DNA of 64,000 nucleotides. It comes from JBOCEF01 sp047610385 (GTDB lineage: Bacteria > Pseudomonadota > Alphaproteobacteria > Rhodobacterales > Rhodobacteraceae). This document shows, one piece after another, positions 25,594-34,224 of the stretch. The notes below the pieces were generated by a model. That model was not told where the DNA came from and made no database searches. It saw only the letters and a list, made by a program, of their open reading frames with translations. The stretch is taken from the NCBI GenBank assembly GCA_047610385.1, contig JBLGAC010000015.1, forward strand, positions 12,236 to 76,235, written 5' to 3'. How positions within the stretch are numbered: position 1 is the first letter of the stretch; the number at the start of each line of letters is the position of its first letter. The translations under genes and the position numbers were made by a program.

Positions 25594-26559
25594 TCAGAGG
25601 CGCAGATCTTCCATGATCTGCACCAGCTTCTCGGCGATGCCCGGCTCTGACAGCGCGTGCCCCGCTTCGGTGATCATATACAGCTTTGATCCGCCCCAGG
25701 CCCGATGCAGCGCCCAGGCCGACACTGGCGGGCAGATCATATCGTATGCGCCCTGCACCACATGGCCGGGAATGCCGTGGAGCTTGCCGACATCGCGCAG
25801 GATCTGGCCGTCTTCCTCTAGCCAGCCACCATTGACGAAGTAATGCGATTCGATTCGGCTGAAGGCGCGGGCATAGGCACCATCGGGCCCGACCCCGTCG
25901 CCGCCGCGCAGGGTGGCGCAGCTTGCCTCCCACCCCGCCCAGATCCGGGCAAAGCGGGTCTGCTCCATGATGTCCGAGGAGGTCAGGCGGCGGTGATAGG
26001 CTGCGATCAGATCATCACGCTCATCCTCAGGAATCGCGTGGGCGAATTTTTTCCAGCCCTCGGGGCGAAACAGGCCCGCGCCGCCGCCGTAGAACCAGTC
26101 CAGCTCACGCCGTGTCATCAGGAACACGCCGCGCAGAATCAGCGCCAGCGCGCGTTCGGGATGCGTCTGGGCGTAGATCAGCGACAAGGTGGCACCCCAG
26201 CTGCCGCCGAACACGCACCATGCCTCAATGCCGAGCGCGGTGCGGATCCGTTCGATGTCATCGACCAAATCCCAGGTGGTGTTGGCGCGCAGGCTGCTAT
26301 GGGGGCGCGATCGCCCGCAGCCGCGCTGGTCAAACAGCACGATCCGGTAGCGTTCGGGGTTGAAAAACCGCCGCATCCCCGGGCTGCATCCGCCGCCGGG
26401 GCCGCCATGAAGCACCACCACCGGCACGCCGGTCGGGTTGCCGCATTCCTCGACATAAAGGTCGTGGCCACCCGGCACCTCCAACCGAAAACGGTTGAAA
26501 GGTTCAAGGGGCGGATGAAGGGCGCGGCGCGGCGCGCCGTCTTGATCGCTTTCTCGCAT
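25594..26559 (-). CDS. pip: Proline iminopeptidase
   Basis: Removes N-terminal proline from peptides in the cytoplasm. The 321-residue alpha/beta hydrolase has HGGPGGGCSPGMRRFFNP (oxyanion hole), FDQRGCGRSRPH, the nucleophile elbow FGGSWGATLSL (GGSWG is specific for this S33 family), and EAGHALSEPG with the catalytic histidine. It is divergent from ubiG with a 55-bp gap that must contain both promoters. The stop lies 10 bp from the large palindrome. Confidence 0.95.
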   Translation of the reverse strand: MRESDQDGAPRRALHPPLEPFNRFRLEVPGGHDLYVEECGNPTGVPVVVLHGGPGGGCSPGMRRFFNPERYRIVLFDQRGCGRSRPHSSLRANTTWDLVDDIERIRTALGIEAWCVFGGSWGATLSLIYAQTHPERALALILRGVFLMTRRELDWFYGGGAGLFRPEGWKKFAHAIPEDERDDLIAAYHRRLTSSDIMEQTRFARIWAGWEASCATLRGGDGVGPDGAYARAFSRIESHYFVNGGWLEEDGQILRDVGKLHGIPGHVVQGAYDMICPPVSAWALHRAWGGSKLYMITEAGHALSEPGIAEKLVQIMEDLRL

Positions 26560-26614
26560 GGTTGAGTTATGTCATAGGCCGCACGAGGGGCAAGAGCGGA
26601 AGGGATCCCAGATC

Positions 26615-27352
26615 ATGAAGACAGACACCGTGGACCCGGCGGAGGTCGCGAAATTCGAGGCTATGGCCGAGGAATGGTGGGACGTCGACGGAAAATTCAA
26701 GCCCCTGCACATGCTCAATCCCTGCCGGCTTGGATATATCGTCGACCAGATCGCCGCGGAATTCGGGCGCGATCCTGCCACGGACGCCCCGTTCAAGCGA
26801 TTGCGGATCCTTGATATCGGTTGTGGCGGCGGGCTGTTGGCAGAACCGATGGCGCGGCTGGGCGCCGATGTGGTCGGCGCGGACGCGGCCCCGCGCAACA
26901 TCCCCGTGGCGCAGGTTCATGCCGCACAATCGGGGCTTGAGATAGATTACCGCTGCATCACCGCCGAGGCCTTGGCTGAGGCTGGCGAGCAGTTCGACGT
27001 CATCCTGAACATGGAGGTGGTCGAGCATGTGGCAGATCCGCTCGGCTTTATCACCGCGTGCCATGACCTGCTGAAGCCCGGGGGGCTGATGATCTGCTCA
27101 ACCATCAACCGCAACACCAAAAGTTTTGCCATGGCGATCATCGGTGCGGAATGGGTGATGCGCTGGCTGCCCAAGGGCACCCATGAGTGGGCGAAATTCA
27201 TCACGCCGGATGAGCTGTTCTCGCTGCTGTCGCGCGCGGGCCTTGATCCGGTGGACCGCAAGGGTTTCGTGTTCAACCCGCTGGGCTGGAGCTGGTCGAT
27301 CTCAGACCGCGATCTGTCGGTGAACTATGTGACCGCCAGCATCCGGCGATAA
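26615..27352 (+). CDS. ubiG: Ubiquinone biosynthesis O-methyltransferase UbiG
   Basis: Carries out both O-methylations in ubiquinone synthesis. Of 245 residues, the start EVAKFEAMAEEWWDVDGKFK and PLHMLNPCRLGYI are diagnostic for UbiG/Coq3, followed by the SAM loop LDIGCGGGLLAEPMARLGA, and MEVVEHVADP. The C-terminal KGTHEWAKFITPDELFSLL is also typical. The start at 26615 has AAGGGA about 10 bases upstream. No other ubi gene is adjacent. Confidence 0.97.
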   Translation: MKTDTVDPAEVAKFEAMAEEWWDVDGKFKPLHMLNPCRLGYIVDQIAAEFGRDPATDAPFKRLRILDIGCGGGLLAEPMARLGADVVGADAAPRNIPVAQVHAAQSGLEIDYRCITAEALAEAGEQFDVILNMEVVEHVADPLGFITACHDLLKPGGLMICSTINRNTKSFAMAIIGAEWVMRWLPKGTHEWAKFITPDELFSLLSRAGLDPVDRKGFVFNPLGWSWSISDRDLSVNYVTASIRR

Positions 27353-27433
27353 CCGCCGGAGCCGCGCGCCGGGCCTCAGTGCTGGCGGGACCGTTGCGCC
27401 CGCGCGGCGATGGCGGGGGGCGGTGTGGGCGGC

Positions 27434-28384
27434 TCAGGGGTGGCGGGTTGCGCGCATCATGGCCATGGCCTCGGCCCCCGGGCCAATCAGCCCGTGGCGG
27501 TCCGGTCCGCCCCCTTCCGCCAGCATCAGCGTCACCGGTTTGCCGAGCGCCAGCGCCCGCCCCAGCCAGCCCTGCCAGGCCCGCGGCGGGGCCACGGCGT
27601 CCAGCGGATCGGCGACAATGACGCCTGCATCGGCACGGAACGCCGCCACATGATCCACGGGATCGTATTGTGCGCGCACGGCAGCTGACGCGCCGCGCAA
27701 CGCGGATTTATGCCAGGTGATCAGGTCAAGGGGCGGGGCGGCGGCGCTCAGAAAACGCACGCGGCCGGTCTCCTGCGCCAAGGCCACCGCCAGATGCCCG
27801 CCGGAGGAATGGCCCAGCAGGTCAGCGCGCCCAAAGCCGAAGGCCCACCCCAGCGCGCCGAGCGCATGGGCGAGGGTCGAAATCTCAGCCCTTGTGCGCC
27901 ATCGCGACGGATCCCCGGCATAGGGCCGCCCGAGGGTGATCAGCGTGCCCGCCACGTTCGCATGCGCCAGTCCGGTGCGGGCCAGTCCGGTGCGGGCCAG
28001 TCCGGCGCGGGCCTGCGCGCGCCAGATCGGGGTCATGGCCGCGGCGCCCCAGCCCTTGCGGTCACCGCCCAGAAAGACCACCGGCGGCGCGTCGCCCAGT
28101 GCGGGATCAAGGATGAAGGGCGTCGGCGCGCTGCCGCCCATGACCCAGCCGCGGATTGCCGGTCCGCCATCATCGCGCAGCAGCAGGACGTCAGGCGCTG
28201 CGTGGTGGGGGGTGGCCACCTCGGGCCCGGGCAAGGGGGGCAGGGCGTCGGGATCGCCCGCATGCGCACCGCCCGGTTCCCGCCCGCAGGCCGCCAGCGC
28301 GCCGGCCCCAAGCAGCGCGCGCAGGGCCGCGCGGCGCGAGGCAAGGCGCAGGGCGGGCACATACAAGGGGCCTTGGGGCGTCAT
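27434..28384 (-). CDS. Exported alpha/beta hydrolase-like protein
   Basis: A 316-residue protein with an arginine-rich start and a hydrophobic stretch ending in ALAACG, resembling a twin-arginine or lipoprotein signal (RRAALRALLGAGALAACG). A nucleophile elbow GHSSGGHLAVALA supports an alpha/beta serine hydrolase; the substrate is unknown. The segment ARTGLARTGLA comes from a 15-bp tandem triplication (27967-28011). The ATG at 28384 has AAGGGA 5 bases upstream; a longer frame exists but is unlikely. It lies 124 bp downstream of the nitrilase-like gene, in the same direction. Confidence 0.72.
   Translation of the reverse strand: MTPQGPLYVPALRLASRRAALRALLGAGALAACGREPGGAHAGDPDALPPLPGPEVATPHHAAPDVLLLRDDGGPAIRGWVMGGSAPTPFILDPALGDAPPVVFLGGDRKGWGAAAMTPIWRAQARAGLARTGLARTGLAHANVAGTLITLGRPYAGDPSRWRTRAEISTLAHALGALGWAFGFGRADLLGHSSGGHLAVALAQETGRVRFLSAAAPPLDLITWHKSALRGASAAVRAQYDPVDHVAAFRADAGVIVADPLDAVAPPRAWQGWLGRALALGKPVTLMLAEGGGPDRHGLIGPGAEAMAMMRATRHP
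27967..28011. repeat. 15-bp tandem repeat x3 inside the hydrolase gene
   Basis: Three copies of CCAGTCCGGTGCGGG, the third with one change. The period of 15 keeps the reading frame and gives the five-residue repeat LARTG. Confidence 0.9.
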
Positions 28385-28508
28385 CATGGTCCCTTCTTCG
28401 TGGGGCGGTGCCTTCGCGCGCCCGGCCGGGATGATGCGCCGCGCGGCCCATCGGGTCGCGGCCGCCAATGGGGGTTCGATGCCCCCTTTGGCGGCGCCCC
28501 GGTCAGAG

Positions 28509-29366
28509 CTATGCGCCCGGGGGCAGAAACGTGCGGGCATTGGCCAGCGAGGGCACCTTGCCGCGCGCATCAGCCACCCGCGACAGGTCCAGATTGGCCA
28601 TCACCACCCCTGGTGCGTCGCCGGCATCGGCCAGGACCTCTCCCCACGGGTCCACCGCCAACGAGTGGCCATAGGTCCGCCGTGCCCGCCCGCCGGGATC
28701 ATGGCGCGTGGGGTGCGCGCCGGTCTGTGCGGGTGCCAGCACGAAGCACCCGGTTTCAATCGCCCGCGCGCGCAGCAGCGTATGCCAATGGGCCCGTCCG
28801 GTGGGCACAGTGAACGCGGCCGGCGATGTGATGATCGCGGCCCCCGCCTCGGCCAACGCGCGGTGAAGCGCGGGAAACCGCATGTCATAGCAGATGGTCA
28901 GCCCGATCCGTCCCCAGGGCGTGTCGGCCACAGCGGCGCGGTCGCCGGGGCGATAGCCTGCGCTTTCGCGGTAGCTTTCGCGGCCCTCCAGATCCACGTC
29001 GAACATGTGGATCTTGTCATAGCGGGCCACGATCGCGCCCGCCGCGTTGATCATCAGGGACCGATTGGAAAACCGCCCGTCCGCATCTCCCGTGGTCACC
29101 GCAAGCGATCCGAGCAGCACCCACATCCCGCGTTTGGCCGCGATCTCGCGCATGGCGGCCAGCATGGGACAGGACGCCTCCTCGCTCAGCACCGCGCGCT
29201 GGTGGGTGCGGTTGAAGCTGATCATGTTCGACACTTCGGGGGTCAGGGCCAGCTGCGCGCCCTGGTCCGCCGCACGCTCCAGCGCCGCGGCGACCATGGC
29301 GACGTTCTCCGCCACGTCGTCGGTGGAGGTGATCTGGCACAGCCCGGCGCGCAGGGCGGCGGTCAT
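28509..29366 (-). CDS. Carbon-nitrogen hydrolase family protein (Nit1/Nit2-like)
   Basis: The 285-residue nitrilase-superfamily enzyme has the catalytic triad in order: Glu in LTPEVSN, Lys in RYDKIHMFDVDL, and Cys in LTICYDMRFP. The IHMFDVDL and YDMRFP blocks match the Nit branch, whose characterised members hydrolyse deaminated glutathione or omega-amides. Its ATG overlaps the grxC stop codon by 4 bp, so a role with glutathione repair is plausible, though inferred from family and neighbour. Confidence 0.92.
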   Translation of the reverse strand: MTAALRAGLCQITSTDDVAENVAMVAAALERAADQGAQLALTPEVSNMISFNRTHQRAVLSEEASCPMLAAMREIAAKRGMWVLLGSLAVTTGDADGRFSNRSLMINAAGAIVARYDKIHMFDVDLEGRESYRESAGYRPGDRAAVADTPWGRIGLTICYDMRFPALHRALAEAGAAIITSPAAFTVPTGRAHWHTLLRARAIETGCFVLAPAQTGAHPTRHDPGGRARRTYGHSLAVDPWGEVLADAGDAPGVVMANLDLSRVADARGKVPSLANARTFLPPGA

Positions 29367-29620
29367 GCCGCCAGCAGCAGGTCAAGCTTTCCGGCCCGCT
29401 CCAGCGCCTGCAGTTCGTCGCAGCCACCGATATGATCGCCATTGATGAAGATCTGCGGCACAGAGCGGCCACCTTCGGCGCGCTTGACCATTTCAGCGCG
29501 CAGCGACGGCGTGACCATCACGTCATATTCCTTGAACGCGACACCCTTGGAGGACAGCAGCCGCTTGGCCGCGTGGCAGAAACCGCAGATGGGAGTGGTG
29601 TAAATCTCAACGCTGGTCAT
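29363..29620 (-). CDS. grxC: Glutaredoxin 3 (GrxC type)
   Basis: Glutathione-dependent dithiol oxidoreductase, 85 residues. The active site is TTPICGFCHAAKRLL; the usual CPYC is replaced by CGFC, midway towards the monothiol CGFS type but with both cysteines. The glutathione-binding blocks RSVPQIFINGDHIGGCDEL are intact. AAAGGA 6 bases upstream supports the start. It overlaps comF and the nitrilase-like gene by 4 bp on each side (ATGA), so the three genes are translated as a coupled unit. Confidence 0.95.
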   Translation of the reverse strand: MTSVEIYTTPICGFCHAAKRLLSSKGVAFKEYDVMVTPSLRAEMVKRAEGGRSVPQIFINGDHIGGCDELQALERAGKLDLLLAA

Positions 29621-30720
29621 GAAGGGTCCTTTCCAGATTTCCCACCAGATATAGGCCCCTTGGCGCGCGGCGCAACGCGTGACAGGCACACAGCGTCCAC
29701 CGCGCACGCCCCGCCCGCGATCAGCGCGTCTGCGCAGGCCGACAGGGTTGCGCCCGTGGTCATCACATCGTCCACCAACAGCACGCGCTTGCCTTGCAGG
29801 CGGGCCAGAAAGCGCGGCGCGACCTTGAAGGCACCGCGCACGTTGTCGGCCCGCTGTTCGCGGGTGCGGCGGCCTTGGCTGGGGGTGGCGCGGATGCGGC
29901 GCAGCAGGTCGGGGATCAATACGGGCGCGGGGTGGGGGCCCTCAGCGGCGATCAGCGTGTGGAGCGCGCGTGCCAGTTCTGCCGATTGGTTGAAACGGCG
30001 GTGCACGAAGCGGCGCCAATGCAGTGGGGTCGGCACGATCAGATCTGCGTCCTCAATCAACGGCCACGCGGCGCGGCGCATCCAGATTGCGGCCGGGCGC
30101 GCCAGATCCAGCCTGTCGCCATGCTTCAGCGCCATGGCGATCTTGCGCCCGGCCCCTTCGTAGATGGTCGCGGCGCGGGCGCGCTCAAATGTCATCGGCA
30201 CATGAAGACAGGCGTCACAGACCGGCGCATCGCCGATGCCTTGGGTAGGGGCGCCGCAGCGGTCGCACAGGGGGCTGGCGGCAAAGGTGGTGTCGCGCCA
30301 GCACGAAGAACACAGCGCATGGGCATCCTGGACCTCGGCCCCGCACAGCGCGCAGGCGGGGGGCCAGAGGGTGTCTGCCGCGACCTCTCGTGCATGGTTC
30401 CACAGTGCGCGCAGCACCGACAGCGGCGTGCACGCGCGCGGCAATTCTGTGGGCAGCGTGCTTGGTGGGGGGCGACGGGCCGGGCCGGGCGGGGTCAGGT
30501 CGGGCATCGGCGCGCGCGGTGATGGATCAAAGCGCGGCGGATCAAACGGGATGTCTTCGGCCAAAGCCGCGGCATCGGCAGGGCCGCTTATCGGCAGCAG
30601 TTCGCCGTCAAGCGCAGCGCTTTGGGGCTCTGCCATGTCCGATGGCGGCGTGCGGCGTAGGCGCGGCAATCGGATGCGCGCGGGGGCGTCCGGCCGCGGC
30701 TTCGGGACGGATGACGGCAT
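29617..30720 (-). CDS. comF: ComF family protein with long N-terminal extension
   Basis: ComF-like proteins support DNA uptake and combine zinc-ribbon cysteines with a phosphoribosyltransferase fold. Cysteine pairs are visible at CALC (123), CSSC, CDRC and CDAC, and the PRPP loop is VLLVDDVMTTGATLSACA near 313. Typical ComF is about 240 residues; here 367, because residues 1-110 are Pro/Ala-rich and unlike the family. The start is well supported by a near-perfect AAGGAGG 4-5 bases before the ATG at 30720, so the extension is probably translated. It heads the operon comF-grxC-nit. Confidence 0.88.
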   Translation of the reverse strand: MPSSVPKPRPDAPARIRLPRLRRTPPSDMAEPQSAALDGELLPISGPADAAALAEDIPFDPPRFDPSPRAPMPDLTPPGPARRPPPSTLPTELPRACTPLSVLRALWNHAREVAADTLWPPACALCGAEVQDAHALCSSCWRDTTFAASPLCDRCGAPTQGIGDAPVCDACLHVPMTFERARAATIYEGAGRKIAMALKHGDRLDLARPAAIWMRRAAWPLIEDADLIVPTPLHWRRFVHRRFNQSAELARALHTLIAAEGPHPAPVLIPDLLRRIRATPSQGRRTREQRADNVRGAFKVAPRFLARLQGKRVLLVDDVMTTGATLSACADALIAGGACAVDAVCLSRVAPRAKGPISGGKSGKDPS

Positions 30721-30815
30721 TGCGCCTCCTTGTCCCCCTCTTCCCAGCTCGACTATAGCTGGGGCAGGCGGCGCTGTCGCCCCCTTCGATGCACGCATAA
30801 GATGAAAGCCTGTCC

Positions 30816-31673
30816 ATGACCTCTGCCGCGCTGTTCGACCGCGATCTGCTGCTGATGAGACGTGCGCGCCGGGGCGCCCCGACGCCGGGGGCTGATTTTT
30901 TGCACGCCCGCGCTGTGGACGCGATTGCGGACCGGCTGCTTGACGTCTCACGCCGGTTTCCCGACGCAGCGCTGGTCCATCCCGGTGCCCCGGTGTGGGA
31001 GGAGACCTTGCGCGCCCACCCCTCCATCGATGCGCTGACCGTGGCGCCGCTGACGGCTGATGAGGCGCTGCCGCTTGAGGTCGGGCGCTTTGATCTGGTG
31101 GTTGGCGGGCTGTCGATGCACTGGGCCAATGATCCGGTCGGCGCGTTGATCCAGATGCGCCGGGCGCTGCGGCCTGACGGGCTGTTGCTGGTCGCGCTGC
31201 TGGGCGGCGAAACCCTGACTGAGCTGCGCGTCGCCTTTGCCGAGGCCGAGGTCGCCGAAGAAGGCGGGCTGTCGCCGCGCGTGTCGCCAATGGCTGAGAT
31301 CCGCGATCTGGGCGCCTTGTTGCAGCGCGCCGGGCTGGCGATGCCGGTGGCGGACGCGGATGCTGTGACGGTCAGCTACGCCGATCCGCTGGCGCTGATG
31401 CGCGATCTGCGCGCGATGGGAGAGACCAACGCCCTGCACGCCCGCCGCCGCACCGGCCTGCGCCGCGCGACGCTGGCGCGGGCGATGGCGATATACGCAC
31501 AGGCATTTCCCGCTGACGGCGCGCCCGGCCGCGTGCGCGCCACCTTTGAGATCGTGACCCTGACCGGCTGGGCCCCGGCCCCCGATCAGCCCAAGCCCAA
31601 GCGCCCCGGATCGGCCACCGCACGCCTGTCAGATGCGCTGGGTGCCGCTGAGATCAAGCTGCCGAAGACCTGA
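30816..31673 (+). CDS. SAM-dependent methyltransferase, NDUFAF5/BioC-like
   Basis: The 285-residue protein opens with ALFDRDLLLMRRARRG and has FDLVVGGLSMHWANDPVGAL and MRRALRPDGLLLVALLGGETLTELR, which match the mitochondrial complex I assembly factor NDUFAF5 and its alphaproteobacterial relatives. The classical GxGxG loop of motif I is degenerate. NDUFAF5 hydroxylates an arginine of a complex I subunit; whether this bacterial form does so is inference. It is divergent from comF (95-bp gap) and convergent with the argE-like gene. Confidence 0.85.
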   Translation: MTSAALFDRDLLLMRRARRGAPTPGADFLHARAVDAIADRLLDVSRRFPDAALVHPGAPVWEETLRAHPSIDALTVAPLTADEALPLEVGRFDLVVGGLSMHWANDPVGALIQMRRALRPDGLLLVALLGGETLTELRVAFAEAEVAEEGGLSPRVSPMAEIRDLGALLQRAGLAMPVADADAVTVSYADPLALMRDLRAMGETNALHARRRTGLRRATLARAMAIYAQAFPADGAPGRVRATFEIVTLTGWAPAPDQPKPKRPGSATARLSDALGAAEIKLPKT

Positions 31674-31680
31674 GGCGTGC

Positions 31681-31711
31681 GGGCCGCGGGCGCCTTGCGC
31701 CCCCGCGGCCC
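31681..31711. terminator. GC-rich hairpin, terminator-like, shared element copy 2
   Basis: A 13-bp stem with a small bulge between convergent genes, without a T run. It shares its 23-nt core (31685-31707) exactly with the hairpin at 12458-12480. Confidence 0.55.
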
Positions 31712-31754
31712 GGCGCGGCGAAAGACGCCGCGCGCGCCCTGTCCCAAGGTCGGT

Positions 31755-32924
31755 TCAGCTTTGCAGGCGGGGGATCAGGCGTTCAATCATCGCCAGACAT
31801 TGCGCCATCTGATCGCGGGTGACGTATTCGTCAGGTTTGTGCGCCTGGGCGATGGATCCCGGCCCGCAGACGACGGTGGAGATGCCCTGGGCCTGGAACA
31901 GCCCTGCCTCAGTGCCAAAGCTGACCACGCCGCGCGGGCCACCGCCGGTTAGGGCGTCGGCAAGGGCGGCGGCCTCAGCGTTGGTCATCGGCTCCAGCCC
32001 GATCACTTCGCCGATGGTTTCGGTTTCTGCGGTGGCGCCGGGGTGGACGGCGCGCATTTTCGGCAGCAGGTCTTGACGCAGATGGGCGTCCACGCGCGAT
32101 GTGACAAAGGCGGCGTCTTCGGGGCTGATCGGGCGGAACTCCCACTCTACCGCCGCGCGCCCGGCGATCACGTTATGGGCAACGCCGCCTTCGATTTTGC
32201 CGACATTCAGCGTGGTCCACGGCGGATCAAACGGGCCATCCACCGGCGCACGGGCGCGCAGGGCGTCTTTGATGTCCAAAAGCTCAGTCACAAAGCGGGC
32301 GGCGTATTCCACGGCGTTGACGCCCAGTTCGGGTTGCGATCCGTGGCCCTCAAGGCCGGTAAAGCGGGTGGTGTATTCGTGGACCGCCTTATGGCCTTCA
32401 ATCACGCGCATTTCGGTGGGCTCGCCAACGATGCATATGGCGGGGCGGGGGCCTGATTTTGCCAGCGCTTCAAGCAGCACCGGGGCGCCGAGGCAGCCGG
32501 TTTCTTCATCATAGGTCAGCGCGATGTGCAGGGGGCGGGCCAGCGCGGCGGCGGCAAAGCGCGGTGCCAGCGCCAGCGCGCAGGCGATGAACCCCTTCAT
32601 GTCACACGCGCCGCGACCATACAGGCGCCCGTCGGCCTGCCGCATCGCGAAGGGGTCTGAGGTCCATGGTTGCCCTTCGACCGGCACCACATCGGTATGG
32701 CCTGACAGCACCACGCCACCATCGACCATCGGGCCAATGGTGGCGAATAGGTTCGCCTTGCGCCCGTCCTTGTCCATGGTCATCTGGGTGCGCGCGCCAA
32801 GCGCATCAAGCCGCGTCTGCGCCCAGGCGATCAGATCCAGATTGCTGTCTGAGGACACGGTGGGAAAGGCGATCATGTCGCCAAGCGCCGCGATGGCGGC
32901 TTCAAGGTCGTGATGGGATGTCAT
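31755..32924 (-). CDS. argE: Acetylornithine deacetylase (ArgE-like M20 metallopeptidase)
   Basis: Removes the acetyl group from N-acetylornithine in arginine synthesis. The 389-residue M20 protein has the zinc ligands in LSGHTDVVPVEGQPW, GRGACDMKGF and TYDEETGCLGA, and a late metal-binding HKPDEYV. FPTVSSDSNLDLI near the start and the order of blocks fit ArgE better than DapE. It lies alone, convergent with the methyltransferase gene. Rhodobacterales often carry several ArgE-like paralogues, so the exact substrate is somewhat open. Confidence 0.9.
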   Translation of the reverse strand: MTSHHDLEAAIAALGDMIAFPTVSSDSNLDLIAWAQTRLDALGARTQMTMDKDGRKANLFATIGPMVDGGVVLSGHTDVVPVEGQPWTSDPFAMRQADGRLYGRGACDMKGFIACALALAPRFAAAALARPLHIALTYDEETGCLGAPVLLEALAKSGPRPAICIVGEPTEMRVIEGHKAVHEYTTRFTGLEGHGSQPELGVNAVEYAARFVTELLDIKDALRARAPVDGPFDPPWTTLNVGKIEGGVAHNVIAGRAAVEWEFRPISPEDAAFVTSRVDAHLRQDLLPKMRAVHPGATAETETIGEVIGLEPMTNAEAAALADALTGGGPRGVVSFGTEAGLFQAQGISTVVCGPGSIAQAHKPDEYVTRDQMAQCLAMIERLIPRLQS

Positions 32925-33006
32925 TGAGTGGCTTCCTGCATGGGGCGGCCTTCACCCTAGCCGAGGCGAAGGGCGATGCGCAAACGCCGCGCCTTTTCCC
33001 CTCCGG

Positions 33007-33639
33007 TCAGGCCTTGCGTCGGGCGCGCCGGGCGATGGCGGCCAGCGCGGCAAACCCGGCCATTGCCAGCGGCAGCGAACCGGGCAGCGGCACGGCGGAG
33101 ACGCCCACCACGCCAGCGGCGCTGTCGAACGTGATGCTGCCGTTCCAGGTCCGCGGCGTATCGGCGCTGTCGAACATGTACTCGACGGCGCGTCCCTGGA
33201 AGATCGTCAATGCCGCCTCGCTGACCGCCACGGCCCCTTCCTCGGTCCCCTTGGAAAAGGTCATGGACCCGTCGCCGCGCGTGGTGACATAGATGCCGTA
33301 GGTCTGCGTCGCGGAGAAGGCCCAGTCGGCCACGTCCCAGGACGTCGGCACGCCTGAGCCATGGGTGGTGCTGAACTCGGCCGCATCCCACAACGTCCAA
33401 CCGTCGATGGAGGAGGTGAAACCTTCATAGCCTCCGGCGAGGACATAAAGCTCCAGGTCCTGATTGCCGCGCTTCAGGTGCAGCTCCAGCGCCGTGATCA
33501 CAAGGTCGTCCGCCCCGATCAGGATGTCGAACACGGCGCCGTGCGCGCCTTGCCCGCCCGAGGTCCCGGATGTGATCATGGCCGCGACCGCAGGGGCCGC
33601 GACCGCAGGGGCGGCGAAACAGGCGGCGGCGGTGGTCAA
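33007..33639 (-). CDS. VPLPA-CTERM surface-sorting protein with unusual start
   Basis: About 210 residues with an N-terminal Ala-rich signal-like stretch, a beta-rich domain of unknown function (VFDILIGADDLVITALELHL, GWTLWDAAEF), and the tail VPLPGSLPLAMAGFAALAAI followed by RRARRKA. That tail (VPLP motif, membrane helix, basic end) is a VPLPA-CTERM sorting signal for an exosortase, which is not in this window. There is no ATG: the frame opens after a TGA with CTG (33654) or TTG (33639) as candidate starts. Loss of the true start near an old IS-disturbed region is possible. A diverged partial copy lies at 33970-34200. Confidence 0.78.
   Translation of the reverse strand: MTTAAACFAAPAVAAPAVAAMITSGTSGGQGAHGAVFDILIGADDLVITALELHLKRGNQDLELYVLAGGYEGFTSSIDGWTLWDAAEFSTTHGSGVPTSWDVADWAFSATQTYGIYVTTRGDGSMTFSKGTEEGAVAVSEAALTIFQGRAVEYMFDSADTPRTWNGSITFDSAAGVVGVSAVPLPGSLPLAMAGFAALAAIARRARRKA
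33581..33610. repeat. 15-bp tandem repeat x2 in the signal region of the VPLPA gene
   Basis: Two perfect copies of GCCGCGACCGCAGGG give the peptide duplication PAVAAPAVAA. Confidence 0.9.
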
Positions 33640-33827
33640 GGCAAGTGCTTTCAGCGTGGTTCAGGCTCCTCGACGGTGTGATGAGATTTGCCTCATCATG
33701 CCGTCGGCAGCTTTGGCGCGACACCGCGCGTCGGGTCGGATCGCGCTATGCTGACGGGGCGGCGCCGCCCCGTCCTGATACAGGCGCCTATCCGTTTGGG
33801 TAGGCCGAACGGGACGGCGGGCCAGCA

Positions 33828-33969
33828 CGTGAACAGCTTGCGTCCCACATTTGCCAGGCGCTCGGCCGCGCCGCTTTCGCGGATGCGTGGGGTCTCGGCG
33901 GTCTCAGAGCCCCCGATCGTCGTGCCAAAGCGCTGGCACGAAGCGAAAGGTCATGTCCGGCTGCCGGAT
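33828..33969 (-). pseudogene. Degenerate duplicate of the 3' end of the adjacent M24 peptidase gene
   Basis: On the minus strand this matches the last 140 bases or so of the intact gene at 34320-35537. PDMTFRFVPALWHDD corresponds to PDMTFHFMPALWMDD of the intact protein, and further on IRESGAAERLANVGRKLFT corresponds to IRDSGAAECLADVERKLFT. A small indel after the GGGGCT block shifts the frame and creates an early TGA. It is a fragment, not a functional gene. Confidence 0.85.
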
Positions 33970-34200
33970 GGCGATGTCCCACCCGGCGTAGCCGGCAGTC
34001 CCGGTCAGATCGGTCGAATCCCACAGCGTCCAGCTGGAGAGCGTGGGAGTCGCGGCATAACCGCCGAGGACGTAGTAAGCGCTGACAACGCCGGCAGTAT
34101 TGACAAAACGTGCCGCCAGATCCGTGATCGTTATGTCGGCGGCGCCGATCTGGATGTCGAAAACGATATCAACGTCATCAGTATCGGTACTGTCTGCGGT
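33970..34200 (-). pseudogene. Partial copy of the VPLPA-CTERM protein's N-terminal domain
   Basis: The translation VFDIQIGAADITITDL, YYVLGGY and SWTLWDSTDL aligns with VFDILIGADDLVITAL, LYVLAGGY and GWTLWDAAEF of the gene at 33007-33639. It breaks off mid-domain and is joined in frame to the duplicated M24 gene end. There is no start codon with a ribosome-binding site and no sorting tail. Confidence 0.8.
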
Positions 34201-34224
34201 GGACAGCGAGGCGGCGAAGGCGGG

